Shown here: positions 1 to 5,331 of the stretch, one piece after another
Layout of the letters: every line of letters starts with the position of its first letter
How positions within the stretch are numbered: the stretch's first letter is position 1
From: JANMEX01 sp031423755
GTDB lineage: Bacteria > Pseudomonadota > Alphaproteobacteria > Rhizobiales > Rhizobiaceae
Assembly: GCA_031423755.1 (NCBI GenBank)
Contig: JANPGC010000195.1
Coordinates: 1-5,443, forward strand
Length of the DNA: 5,443 bases
Reading direction: 5' to 3'
The notes under the pieces: model-generated
What the model was told of the DNA's origin: nothing
The model's input: only the letters and a program-made list of their open reading frames with translations
Databases searched by the model: none
Translations under genes and position numbers: made by a program

Positions 1-46
1 CCCGATAATTCCCGCTGTGTTAAACAAGGGAAAACGCAGCAAGTGA
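1..46 (+). CDS. Possible C-terminal end of an upstream gene (partial)
   Basis: Reading frame 2 is open from the left edge and gives PIIPAVLNKGKRSK followed by a TGA at 44-46. The lysine/arginine-rich tail looks like an ordinary protein C-terminus. Its stop overlaps the GTG start of the next gene in a GTGA arrangement, the common four-base overlap of translationally coupled bacterial genes. Only 14 residues are visible, so no family can be named. Frame 1 is also open to the edge, so the alternative is that the downstream gene itself starts further upstream and this frame is chance. Confidence 0.35.
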   Translation, partial: PIIPAVLNKGKRSK

Positions 47-825
47 ACTGGGAAATGGCCATCACCCGCAACCACGCATTGCTCCTCGGCATCGTCGCCG
101 AGCTGTTCGCGATGCTGCGTATGAACGGCCGCGCTCTTCCCCTCTACCGCTTCGCGGGGTCCGAAGGACGGGCGAGACCCGTGGCTCGCCCCGGGCCAGC
201 TGCTTCGCAAAGCGAAGCGGTGAGGGTGAGTCAGCCGGACACTGGCAATGCAAACCCCAACACATCCACCACCTTCACCCTCCCGCGCCATCTCTATGCA
301 GCCATCCTCCTCATCCTGCGCCCCTGCGAATCCGCCATCCGCCGCCTCATCGTCATCGCCGCAAGAGGCATCGTAATCAAATTCCGCCCGTCCCGCCCGC
401 TCCCTGCAGGTCTCGCGTCTTTTGCCAACGGCTCACACACGCCAAGCTTCCAACTCATCGATCCACTCAAACACTTCGACCAAGAGGCTTGGGAAAACGA
501 GCCCCACGCCGGCTCGATGCACGAAGTCCAACCCTTCAACGCATCATTGGCCCACCACCAAGCCCAACTCGCCGCCAAGCCCGTCAACGCCACACTCCTC
601 TTCAATCGCCTGCGCGCCATGCGTCACGCGCTCAACGACCTCCCCCGCCAAGCCCGCCGCTTGGCAAGATGGCGCGCGCAGCGCGATCTGTTGCTTGGTG
701 CCAAGGGTCCATACCGCCCGATGCGCATGTCCCCTTTCCGCCCCGGCCCGCCTCCCGGCTACCGCCGCAAGGACATTCACCAGGTCGATGCCATACTGAA
801 AGACGTCCACTATTTCGCCATTTAG
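43..825 (+). CDS. Hypothetical protein, rhizobial-type, with embedded palindromic repeat
   Basis: 260 residues if started at GTG 43; ATG 55 is the alternative. GTG is preferred because it gives an 'NWExAI' N-terminus, which I recall as typical of a rhizobial hypothetical family, and because it overlaps a possible upstream stop (GTGA). A weak AAGGG lies at 26-30. Visible parts: a short hydrophobic helix at residues 12-26 (ALLLGIVAELFAML); a low-complexity linker at about 30-78; a conserved-looking stretch at 80-113 (LPRHLYAAILLILRP, then RRLIVIAARGIVIK); a polar middle; and a basic C-terminus at 199-260 (LPRQARRLARWRAQR, PFRPGPPPGYRRK, VDAILKDVH). The last pattern resembles uncharacterised rhizobial proteins; this is from memory and no function is known to me. 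The linker is encoded by a hairpin-rich segment (143-225), probably an absorbed repeat. There is no signal peptide, catalytic motif or clear membrane span. A terminator-like hairpin begins 18 bases after the stop. Confidence 0.7.
   Translation: MNWEMAITRNHALLLGIVAELFAMLRMNGRALPLYRFAGSEGRARPVARPGPAASQSEAVRVSQPDTGNANPNTSTTFTLPRHLYAAILLILRPCESAIRRLIVIAARGIVIKFRPSRPLPAGLASFANGSHTPSFQLIDPLKHFDQEAWENEPHAGSMHEVQPFNASLAHHQAQLAAKPVNATLLFNRLRAMRHALNDLPRQARRLARWRAQRDLLLGAKGPYRPMRMSPFRPGPPPGYRRKDIHQVDAILKDVHYFAI
143..225. repeat. Palindromic element inside a coding sequence
   Basis: An 83-bp segment is built almost wholly of inverted repeats. Outer arms ACCGCTTCGC (146-155) and GCGAAGCGGT (212-221) match over 10 bp, and over about 15 bp if one bulged base is allowed. 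Inside are GTCC-GAA-GGAC (159-169), GGGCGAG (170-176) paired with CTCGCCC (185-191), and GCTTCGC-AAA-GCGAAGC (202-218), which shares its right arm with the outer stem. It encodes residues 34-61 of the hypothetical protein without breaking the frame. The sequence composition resembles interspersed repeats of rhizobial genomes, and its CCGCTTCGCGG core (148-158) also occurs in the repeat at 1101-1111. Being a dispersed element is inference. Confidence 0.55.
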
Positions 826-843
826 GCGTTCAGGTGGAAACCC

Positions 844-876
844 GGGGACAGTTGCCTCTGAAAGGCAACTGTCTCC
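844..876 (+). terminator. Terminator-like hairpin after the hypothetical protein gene
   Basis: GACAGTTGCCT (847-857) pairs perfectly with AGGCAACTGTC (863-873) around a five-base CTGAA loop. The stem can extend by GGG/TCC (844-846 with 874-876) through one G-U pair. It starts 18 bases after the TAA of the upstream gene, and GATTTT follows (877-882). The T tract is short, so termination may be weak. It could also act for transcripts coming from the aminotransferase side, or be just another palindromic repeat. Confidence 0.5.
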
Positions 877-924
877 GATTTTGGCGCTCGCAAGCGATTG
901 AAATTATTAAAAAAAACCCCAACC

Positions 925-966
925 TTCGTCATTCCGGGGCCGCGAAGCGGAACCCGGAACCCAGAG
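925..966 (+). repeat. Interspersed palindromic repeat, copy A
   Basis: 42 bp beginning TTCGTCATTCCGGGGCC and ending in CCCAGAG. It matches the reverse complement of 1085-1126 at 41 of 42 positions (difference at 960, C instead of T). It is self-complementary: ATTCCGGG (931-938) faces CCCGGAA (953-959), with an inner CCGCGAAGCGG. The family resembles short repeats common between rhizobial genes. It is preceded by an A8 tract and CCCCAACC. Confidence 0.85.
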
Positions 967-974
967 TCGTGGCC

Positions 975-988
975 GTGGTAATTACCAC
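975..988. repeat. Perfect 14-bp palindrome in the repeat core
   Basis: GTGGTAATTACCAC is perfectly self-complementary and lies 8 bases inside the left repeat arm. It could be a protein binding site or a stem carried by the repeat cassette. Nothing nearby suggests a promoter, so no regulatory role is claimed. Confidence 0.35.
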
Positions 989-1084
989 CGTCTGTCGGAC
1001 AAGAAAGACCGTCAAACCAATGATCTCGGTGCCATTTCAGAACCCGCCAAAACACATATCGAGCCCAACTAGGCACCTTGCCAT

Positions 1085-1126
1085 CTCTGGATTCCGGGTT
1101 CCGCTTCGCGGCCCCGGAATGACGAA
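1085..1126 (-). repeat. Interspersed palindromic repeat, copy B (inverted)
   Basis: Inverted partner of copy A. In this copy the internal hairpin is cleaner: ATTCCGGG (1091-1098) pairs with CCCGGAAT (1113-1120), and CCGC (1101-1104) pairs with GCGG (1108-1111) around TTC. Similarity fades outward into GCGGGGGTGATTTT (1131-1144), which loosely mirrors the A/C-rich flank of copy A. Together the copies delimit a 202-bp unit (925-1126). Confidence 0.85.
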
Positions 1127-1175
1127 AATGCGGGGGTGATTTTGACAAACGGCGATGCAAGCATTTATCCGGCTC

Positions 1176-1222
1176 ACCCCAAACTTTCGTCATCGTCGGG
1201 CTTGTTGTTCAGCCCGACGACC
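1176..1222 (+). repeat. Related palindromic repeat, copy C, with strong hairpin
   Basis: It starts with ACCCCAAACTTTCGTCAT, the same kind of head as copy A (CCCCAACCTTCGTCAT), then continues as a different palindrome: TCGTCGGGCT (1193-1202) pairs with AGCCCGACGA (1211-1220) over 10 bp around the loop TGTTGTTC. This resembles the 'TCATCCTCGGGCTTGACCCGAGGATCCA' type of rhizobial repeat, by recall. It lies 40 bases beyond the stop of the minus-strand aminotransferase and may terminate that transcript, although no good U tract follows on that strand. Confidence 0.55.
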
Positions 1223-1259
1223 CAGGCTTGACTTGGCCAGCCTTGGCGTAGGCGGCGCC

Positions 1260-2636
1260 TCATATCTTCCGCAAGTCCCGCTCCGCCAGATCCAGCGCCT
1301 TCATGATCCGGCTGACGGCCATATCAACCGTCTCCTTGGTCCAGATCAGCGGCGGCGACAGGATCATGGTGTCATAAACCGCACGCATCATCATGCCGTT
1401 GGCAATCGCGTGGTTGCGCACGGTGCCACCCGCAACCCAGCCCGGGAAGCGCTCGCGCGTCTCCTTGTTTTTCACAATCTCGATCGCGCCCATAAGGCCA
1501 AAAGCGCGCGCCTCGCCAACAATCGGATGCTGCGCCACGGTGTCCTGCAGCCGCTGTTTGAAATAGGGGCCGGTGCCGGACCGGACATTTTCAATCATCC
1601 CTTCCCGCTCGATGATCGCAAGGTTTTCCATCGCCACCGCACAGCAGACCGGATGACCGGAATAGGTATAGCCATGAGCAAACTCGCCACCCTTTTCCGT
1701 CAGCACATCGGCGATCCGGTCCGATACCAGCAGAGCCGAAAGCGGCAGATAGCCGGAGGTCAGCGCTTTCGCTGTCGTGATCGTGTCCGGTTCAATGCCC
1801 ATGGATTGCGCGGCAAACCATTCGCCGGTGCGCCCATAAGCCGTAATAACCTCGTCGAGCATCAGCAAAACATCATATTTGCGGCAAATGCGCTGCACTT
1901 CCGGCCAGTAACTTGCCGGCGGAATCTTCACGCCGCCTGCCCCCATAATCGGCTCGCCGATAAACGCCGCAACATTCTCAGCGCCCGCTTCCAGAATGGC
2001 AATCTCGATGGCTCGCGCGGCGCGCAGGCCGAAATCATGCTCGCTCTCGCCCTTTTCCTGAAGCTCAAACGCATAAGGCGGCATGACATGGACAATGTTC
2101 GGAACGGCACCATAAAGCTGCTCATGCATTCCACTCATGCCACCGAGCGACGCGCCGGTGATGGTGGAGCCATGATAAGCCATTTTCCGCGAGATGATGC
2201 GGTTCTTGTTCGGCTGGCCCATCAGCGCCCAATAGTGGCGCACGAGCCGGACGGCAGTGTCATTCGATTCCGAGCCCGAGGAGCCGTAAAAAACCTGGTT
2301 GATATGCTTGGGTGCAAGCTGCGCCAGCCGCTGCGACAACAGCACCGGCGTCGGCGTCGAGCAGCGGAAAAAGGAATTGTAATAGGGCAGTTCATTCATC
2401 TGCCGCGCCGCAACCTCGGCCAGTTCCTTGCGGCCATAGCCGATATTGACGCACCAAAGCCCTGCCATGCCATCGAGGATTTCATTGTCCTCGCTGTCAT
2501 AGATGAACGGCCCGTTCGCCCGCGTGATGATGCGCGCTCCGGCGTTGCGCAGGTCTTTGTGGTCGGTGAAGGGATGGAGGTGATGCGCGGCGTCGATGGA
2601 CTGCAATTGCTCAAGGGAATGGTTTTGATAGGACAT
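1260..2636 (-). CDS. Class III PLP-dependent (omega) aminotransferase, SpuC-like
   Basis: 458 residues, a full-length fold-type I aminotransferase of the class III family. Such enzymes move an amino group from an amine or omega-amino acid to a keto acid, often pyruvate, in the cytoplasm. Seen in the sequence: AGLWCVNIGYGR (58-69) with the active-site tryptophan; GSSGSESND (118-126), the phosphate-binding loop; YHGST (154-158); GEPI (227-230); LDEV with D261 for the pyridine nitrogen; TTAKALTSGY with K290 as the Schiff-base lysine; HGYTYSGHP (321-329); and MMMRAV with R418 at the place of the mobile carboxylate-binding arginine of omega-transaminases. From memory it resembles Pseudomonas SpuC (putrescine/polyamine-pyruvate aminotransferase), but the substrate cannot be fixed from sequence; beta-alanine, GABA or taurine are alternatives. 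The ATG start has AGGAG six bases upstream. It is transcribed divergently from kbl-tdh. Confidence 0.94.
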   Translation of the reverse strand: MSYQNHSLEQLQSIDAAHHLHPFTDHKDLRNAGARIITRANGPFIYDSEDNEILDGMAGLWCVNIGYGRKELAEVAARQMNELPYYNSFFRCSTPTPVLLSQRLAQLAPKHINQVFYGSSGSESNDTAVRLVRHYWALMGQPNKNRIISRKMAYHGSTITGASLGGMSGMHEQLYGAVPNIVHVMPPYAFELQEKGESEHDFGLRAARAIEIAILEAGAENVAAFIGEPIMGAGGVKIPPASYWPEVQRICRKYDVLLMLDEVITAYGRTGEWFAAQSMGIEPDTITTAKALTSGYLPLSALLVSDRIADVLTEKGGEFAHGYTYSGHPVCCAVAMENLAIIEREGMIENVRSGTGPYFKQRLQDTVAQHPIVGEARAFGLMGAIEIVKNKETRERFPGWVAGGTVRNHAIANGMMMRAVYDTMILSPPLIWTKETVDMAVSRIMKALDLAERDLRKI

Positions 2637-2642
2637 GTCTGT

Positions 2643-2682
2643 CTCCTGATTTCTGACTGGAAGATGAGTTCAGAAATCAGGA
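2643..2682 (-). promoter_or_regulatory. Inverted repeat pairing with the aminotransferase RBS
   Basis: TCCTGATTTCTGA (2644-2656) and TCAGAAATCAGGA (2670-2682) are a perfect 13-bp inverted repeat with a 13-base spacer. On the minus-strand mRNA, the second arm contains four of the five bases of the Shine-Dalgarno AGGAG (2647 to 2643), which sits six bases before the ATG at 2636. The 5' UTR can therefore fold into a hairpin hiding the ribosome binding site. Alternatively the repeat is a DNA operator for a dimeric repressor covering the start of the transcript. The repeat is seen; both functions are inference. Confidence 0.6.
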
Positions 2683-2719
2683 TGCGGGCTGTAGCCGATG
2701 CGGGCACACAAGACCAAAA

Positions 2720-2733
2720 GTTGCGCGTGCAAC
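2720..2733. promoter_or_regulatory. Near-palindrome with CG centre, possible operator
   Basis: GTTGCGCGTGCAAC is symmetric in 12 of 14 positions around a central CG, the layout seen in many LacI-type operators. It lies about 85 bases upstream of the aminotransferase start on the divergent region. No regulator gene is present in the window, so this remains a candidate only. Confidence 0.28.
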
Positions 2734-2839
2734 GTCACCGGCGATTCAACGACGGTGAACCAGTTGGGACTATGACAGGCGCGGCACATTCTGCCAGTTT
2801 ACTGCGGCACCGGGCCAAAGCAACCCCTGCCAAAACGCA

Positions 2840-2875
2840 AAAAGCGAAGCGCCGCCCCCGCAACACTTCGCTTTT
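2840..2875. terminator. Terminator-like hairpin in the divergent region
   Basis: AAAAGCGAAG (2840-2849) pairs with CTTCGCTTTT (2866-2875) over 10 bp around a GC-rich 16-base loop. The A/T ends form a T run on both strands, as in bidirectional terminators. Its position between divergent genes has no obvious gene to terminate, which leaves a short untranslated transcript, an attenuated leader or a chance hairpin as explanations. Confidence 0.33.
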
Positions 2876-3109
2876 ATGCATCCAACGCACCGCCCGTAGA
2901 GGCGCTGGTTGCAGATTGCGGCATTTCGAGTCGCTGCAACCGTTTCAATATGGAGCATGTTCATTAAAAAATTCCCACCTTTTGTTGCTGTAACGATGCA
3001 AATTCGGAAGGGTCGCGGCAGCGGCGGAGTGTGTCGGCGCAATGTTTGACGCCAGCCAATCCATCAAGCAAAGGTAAGTCATAGCTTGTTGCAATCGAAA
3101 CGGCACCCC

Positions 3110-4300
3110 ATGTCCCAGTCCCGCACCCTGCCCGGCCTCGCCGAAGAACTCGCCGCCATCAAAGAGGCCTCACTCTGGAAGACCGAGCGGCCAATCCTGA
3201 CCGCGCAAGGCGCGCACATTGGAACAGCGGATGGCCGCGAAGTCATCAATTTCTGCGCCAACAATTATCTTGGCCTCGCGAACCACCCAGCGCTTGTAAG
3301 CGCCGCGAAAGATGCGCTGGAGACGCATGGCCTCGGCATGGCTTCCGTGCGATTTATCTGCGGCACCAGCGATCTCCATGCACAGCTTGAATCCCGCATC
3401 GCGACCTATCTCGGCATGGACGACTCCATCCTCTTCGCCGCCTGCTTTGACGCCAACGGCGGCGTGTTCGAACCGTTGTTCGGCGACAAGGACGCCATCA
3501 TTTCCGACAGCCTCAACCACGCCTCGATCATCGACGGCATCCGACTGTCGAAGGCCACCCGCTACCGCTACGCCAACGGCGACATGAACGACCTTGAATC
3601 ACAATTGAAGGCCGCCCGCGAAAAGGGGTCGCGCCGCGTCGTCATCGTCACCGACGGCGTGTTCTCGATGGACGGCTACTTCGCCGATCTCGTCGCTATC
3701 CGCGCACTCGCCGACCGCTATGACGCGCTCATCTTGGTCGATGACTGCCATGCCACGGGTTTCATCGGTCCAAAGGGTTCCGGCACCCCGGCCCGCGCAG
3801 GCGTCAAGGTCGATATCCTGACCGGCACGCTCGGCAAGGCGCTCGGCGGCTCGATGGGCGGCTATATTGCGGCCTCAAAGAACATCGTCGACCTGATGCG
3901 CCAGCGCGCAAGACCCTACCTCTTCTCCAACGCCCTGCCCCCGGCAATCACGGCGGCTGGCATCGCCGCGATTGATCTGGCCGAAAACGGCGACAAGCTC
4001 CGCGAAAATCTGTTTGCCAACGCCAAGCGCTTCCGCGCCAACATGGCCAAAGCCGGTTTCAATCTCCTGCCCGGCGAACATCCCATCATCCCGGTCATGC
4101 TCGGCGAAGCAAAATTGGCGCAGGAGATGGCTGCGCGGCTGCACCAGCTCGGCATTTTTGTCACCGGGTTCTTCTTCCCCGTCGTGCCACAAGGCAAGGC
4201 GCGCATCAGGACGCAGATGTCTGCCGCGCACTCATATGAAGACATAGACACCGCCGTCGCCGCTTTCACGACGGCGGGCAAAGAGTTGGGAGTGATCTGA
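3110..4300 (+). CDS. kbl: Glycine C-acetyltransferase (2-amino-3-ketobutyrate CoA ligase)
   Basis: 396 residues from ATG 3110 (E. coli Kbl has 398). It cleaves 2-amino-3-ketobutyrate with CoA to glycine and acetyl-CoA, the second step of the threonine dehydrogenase pathway, as a cytoplasmic PLP enzyme of the alpha-oxoamine synthase family. Seen: NFCANNYLGLANHP (47-60); GTSDLH (85-90); ACFDANGG (111-118), the cofactor-stacking region; SLNHASIIDG (134-143) with H137; TDGVFSMDG (181-189); DDCHATGFIG (211-220) with D211 and H214 contacting PLP; TGTLGKALGG (238-247) with K243 as the Schiff-base lysine; and ARIRTQMSAAH (364-374) with R367 for the substrate carboxylate. The frame is open to TTG codons at 3086 and 3089, but only ATG 3110 matches the N-terminal length of E. 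coli Kbl, by recall. No strong Shine-Dalgarno precedes this ATG. Its TGA overlaps the tdh ATG by one base, so the two genes form an operon. Confidence 0.95.
   Translation: MSQSRTLPGLAEELAAIKEASLWKTERPILTAQGAHIGTADGREVINFCANNYLGLANHPALVSAAKDALETHGLGMASVRFICGTSDLHAQLESRIATYLGMDDSILFAACFDANGGVFEPLFGDKDAIISDSLNHASIIDGIRLSKATRYRYANGDMNDLESQLKAAREKGSRRVVIVTDGVFSMDGYFADLVAIRALADRYDALILVDDCHATGFIGPKGSGTPARAGVKVDILTGTLGKALGGSMGGYIAASKNIVDLMRQRARPYLFSNALPPAITAAGIAAIDLAENGDKLRENLFANAKRFRANMAKAGFNLLPGEHPIIPVMLGEAKLAQEMAARLHQLGIFVTGFFFPVVPQGKARIRTQMSAAHSYEDIDTAVAAFTTAGKELGVI
4288..4292 (+). promoter_or_regulatory. Ribosome binding site of tdh inside the kbl end
   Basis: GGGAG lies within the last codons of kbl, seven bases before the tdh ATG at 4300. 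It fixes the tdh start and, with the TGATG overlap, points to translational coupling of kbl and tdh. Confidence 0.65.
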
Positions 4301-5325
4301 TGCGTGCACTCGTAAAAGCCGAACGCGCAGAGGGGCTCACCATGCGCGACGAACCGGTGCCCGTCATCGGCCCGGATGAAATCCTGATCAAGGTTGCCAA
4401 GACCGGCATCTGCGGCACGGACCTGCACATCTGGAAATGGGACGCATGGGCGCAGAAGACCATTCCGGTGCCGATGGTGGTGGGCCATGAATATGCCGGC
4501 GTTGTCAGCGAGATCGGCAGCCATGTCCGCACGGTGCAGGTCGGCGACCGGGTATCGGGCGAAGGCCATCTGATCGGCATGAAAAGCCGCATGGCCCGCG
4601 CCGGGCATTTTCATCTTGATCCCGAAACGCAAGGCGTCGGCGTCAACGTGCCCGGTGCCTTTGCCGAATACGTAAAAATCCCCGCCTTCAACGCCATCCA
4701 CCTGCCACCGGAAGTGGACGATGAAATTGGTGCGATTTTGGACCCGCTTGGCAACGCCGTGCACACGGCGCTGTCGTTTGATCTGGTCGGCGAAGACGTA
4801 CTGATCACCGGCGCAGGCCCCATCGGCATCATGGCCGCCGCCGTCTGCCGCCACGTCGGCGCTCGCCATGTCGTCATCACCGACGTCAATGATTACCGCC
4901 TGTCGCTCTGCAACGAAGTCTGCAACGCCGTCACGGTCAACGTCGCCAACGAGGACTTGCAGGACGTCATGCACCGCATCGGCATGCGCGAAGGCTTCGA
5001 CATCGGCCTTGAAATGTCCGGCGCGCCAAAGGCCTTCGACCAGATGGTCGACCGCATGATCATGGGCGGCAAGATCGCCATGCTCGGAATTCCGGCCGTT
5101 CCTGTCCCCGTCGATTGGAACCGTGTTATATTCAAAGCCCTGACCATCAAGGGGATCTACGGCCGCGAAATGTTCGAGACCTGGTACAAGATGATCGCCA
5201 TGCTGCAATCAGGGCTGGATGTGAGGAAAGTCATCACGCACCGGATGAAGGCAGAGGATTTCGCGCAAGGATTTGCGCTGATGAAGCAGGGGAGTTGCGG
5301 CAAGGTTGTGTTGGATTGGGGGTAA
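4300..5325 (+). CDS. tdh: L-threonine 3-dehydrogenase lacking the structural-zinc cysteines
   Basis: 341 residues, the same length as E. coli Tdh. A cytoplasmic zinc-dependent medium-chain dehydrogenase that oxidises L-threonine to 2-amino-3-ketobutyrate with NAD+, feeding Kbl. Seen: catalytic-zinc ligands C38 (GICGTD), H63 and E64 (VVGHEYAG); H90 in GEGH, the residue reported to shape substrate choice in the E. coli enzyme; DPLGNAVHTALSFDL (148-162); the nucleotide-binding GAGPIG (171-176) with D195 ending the second strand; LEMSGAP (237-243); and GIYGREMFETWYKM (285-298). Odd point: the lobe between 91 and 112 has G93, S96, A99 and D107 exactly where E. coli Tdh has the four structural-zinc cysteines, with no length change or frameshift. 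The rest is strongly Tdh-like, so the function should be retained, though a related polyol or amino-alcohol substrate cannot be excluded. The start is set by GGGAG seven bases upstream and the one-base overlap with kbl. Confidence 0.94.
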   Translation: MRALVKAERAEGLTMRDEPVPVIGPDEILIKVAKTGICGTDLHIWKWDAWAQKTIPVPMVVGHEYAGVVSEIGSHVRTVQVGDRVSGEGHLIGMKSRMARAGHFHLDPETQGVGVNVPGAFAEYVKIPAFNAIHLPPEVDDEIGAILDPLGNAVHTALSFDLVGEDVLITGAGPIGIMAAAVCRHVGARHVVITDVNDYRLSLCNEVCNAVTVNVANEDLQDVMHRIGMREGFDIGLEMSGAPKAFDQMVDRMIMGGKIAMLGIPAVPVPVDWNRVIFKALTIKGIYGREMFETWYKMIAMLQSGLDVRKVITHRMKAEDFAQGFALMKQGSCGKVVLDWG

Positions 5326-5331
5326 CGTCTC

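Larger units (their letters stand above)
826..1259. other. Repeat-rich intergenic region without a supported gene
   Basis: This 434-bp gap separates the tail of the hypothetical protein gene from the converging 3' end of the aminotransferase. It holds one terminator-like hairpin (844-876), an A8 tract (909-916), two inverted 42-bp repeat copies around a 118-bp core, and a third palindromic repeat (about 1176-1222). Open frames crossing it on both strands are translations of the repeats (peptides such as RHSGAAKRNPE) and have no independent support. No promoter is obvious, as expected between convergent genes. Confidence 0.7.
2637..3109. other. Divergent intergenic region between aminotransferase and kbl
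   Basis: 473 bp that must carry the promoters of both the aminotransferase and the kbl-tdh operon. It contains the inverted repeat at 2644-2682, a near-palindrome at 2720-2733, a hairpin at 2840-2875, and an 8-bp inverted repeat GGTTGCAG (2907-2914) / CTGCAACC (2934-2941). I could not identify a convincing -35/-10 pair for either direction. No riboswitch core or tRNA is visible. A minus-strand open frame across 2770-3042 has no protein-like character. Confidence 0.6.

Noticed and set aside
489..1139. Plus-strand open frame overlapping the hypothetical gene and the repeats
   Set aside because: It starts inside another coding frame, is P/R/S-rich, and its second half is repeat translation.
822..1193. 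Minus-strand open frame across the repeat island
   Set aside because: The peptide (for example RHSGAAKRNPES) is a translation of the palindromic repeats; no ribosome binding site or family signature.
925..1222. CRISPR array or insertion sequence
   Set aside because: The three repeats are not regularly spaced direct repeats with spacers, and there is no transposase frame in the gap.
2760..2815. Sigma-54 promoter on the minus strand (TGGCAGAATGTGCCG)
   Set aside because: The GG and GC elements are 8 bases apart instead of 10, so the consensus is not met.
1155..2993. Long plus-strand open frame opposite the aminotransferase
   Set aside because: It is the antisense of a gene with complete class III aminotransferase motifs. 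Its translation is rich in R, H and Q with no recognisable domain, as expected from GC-rich antisense frames.
2770..3042. Minus-strand open frame in the divergent intergenic region
   Set aside because: Composition is not protein-like, it spans the hairpins, and no Shine-Dalgarno was seen.
2637..3109. Glycine or other riboswitch ahead of kbl
   Set aside because: No glycine aptamer core or other riboswitch signature was seen in the leader.
4566..4635. Frameshift or sequencing error as the cause of the missing cysteines in Tdh
   Set aside because: The alignment to E. coli Tdh has no length change, and motifs on both sides are in frame, so substitutions are the simpler explanation.
3916..5208. 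Long minus-strand open frame opposite kbl and tdh
   Set aside because: It runs across the boundary of two well-recognised genes and gives a D/H/V-rich translation typical of antisense codons; no start signal or motif.
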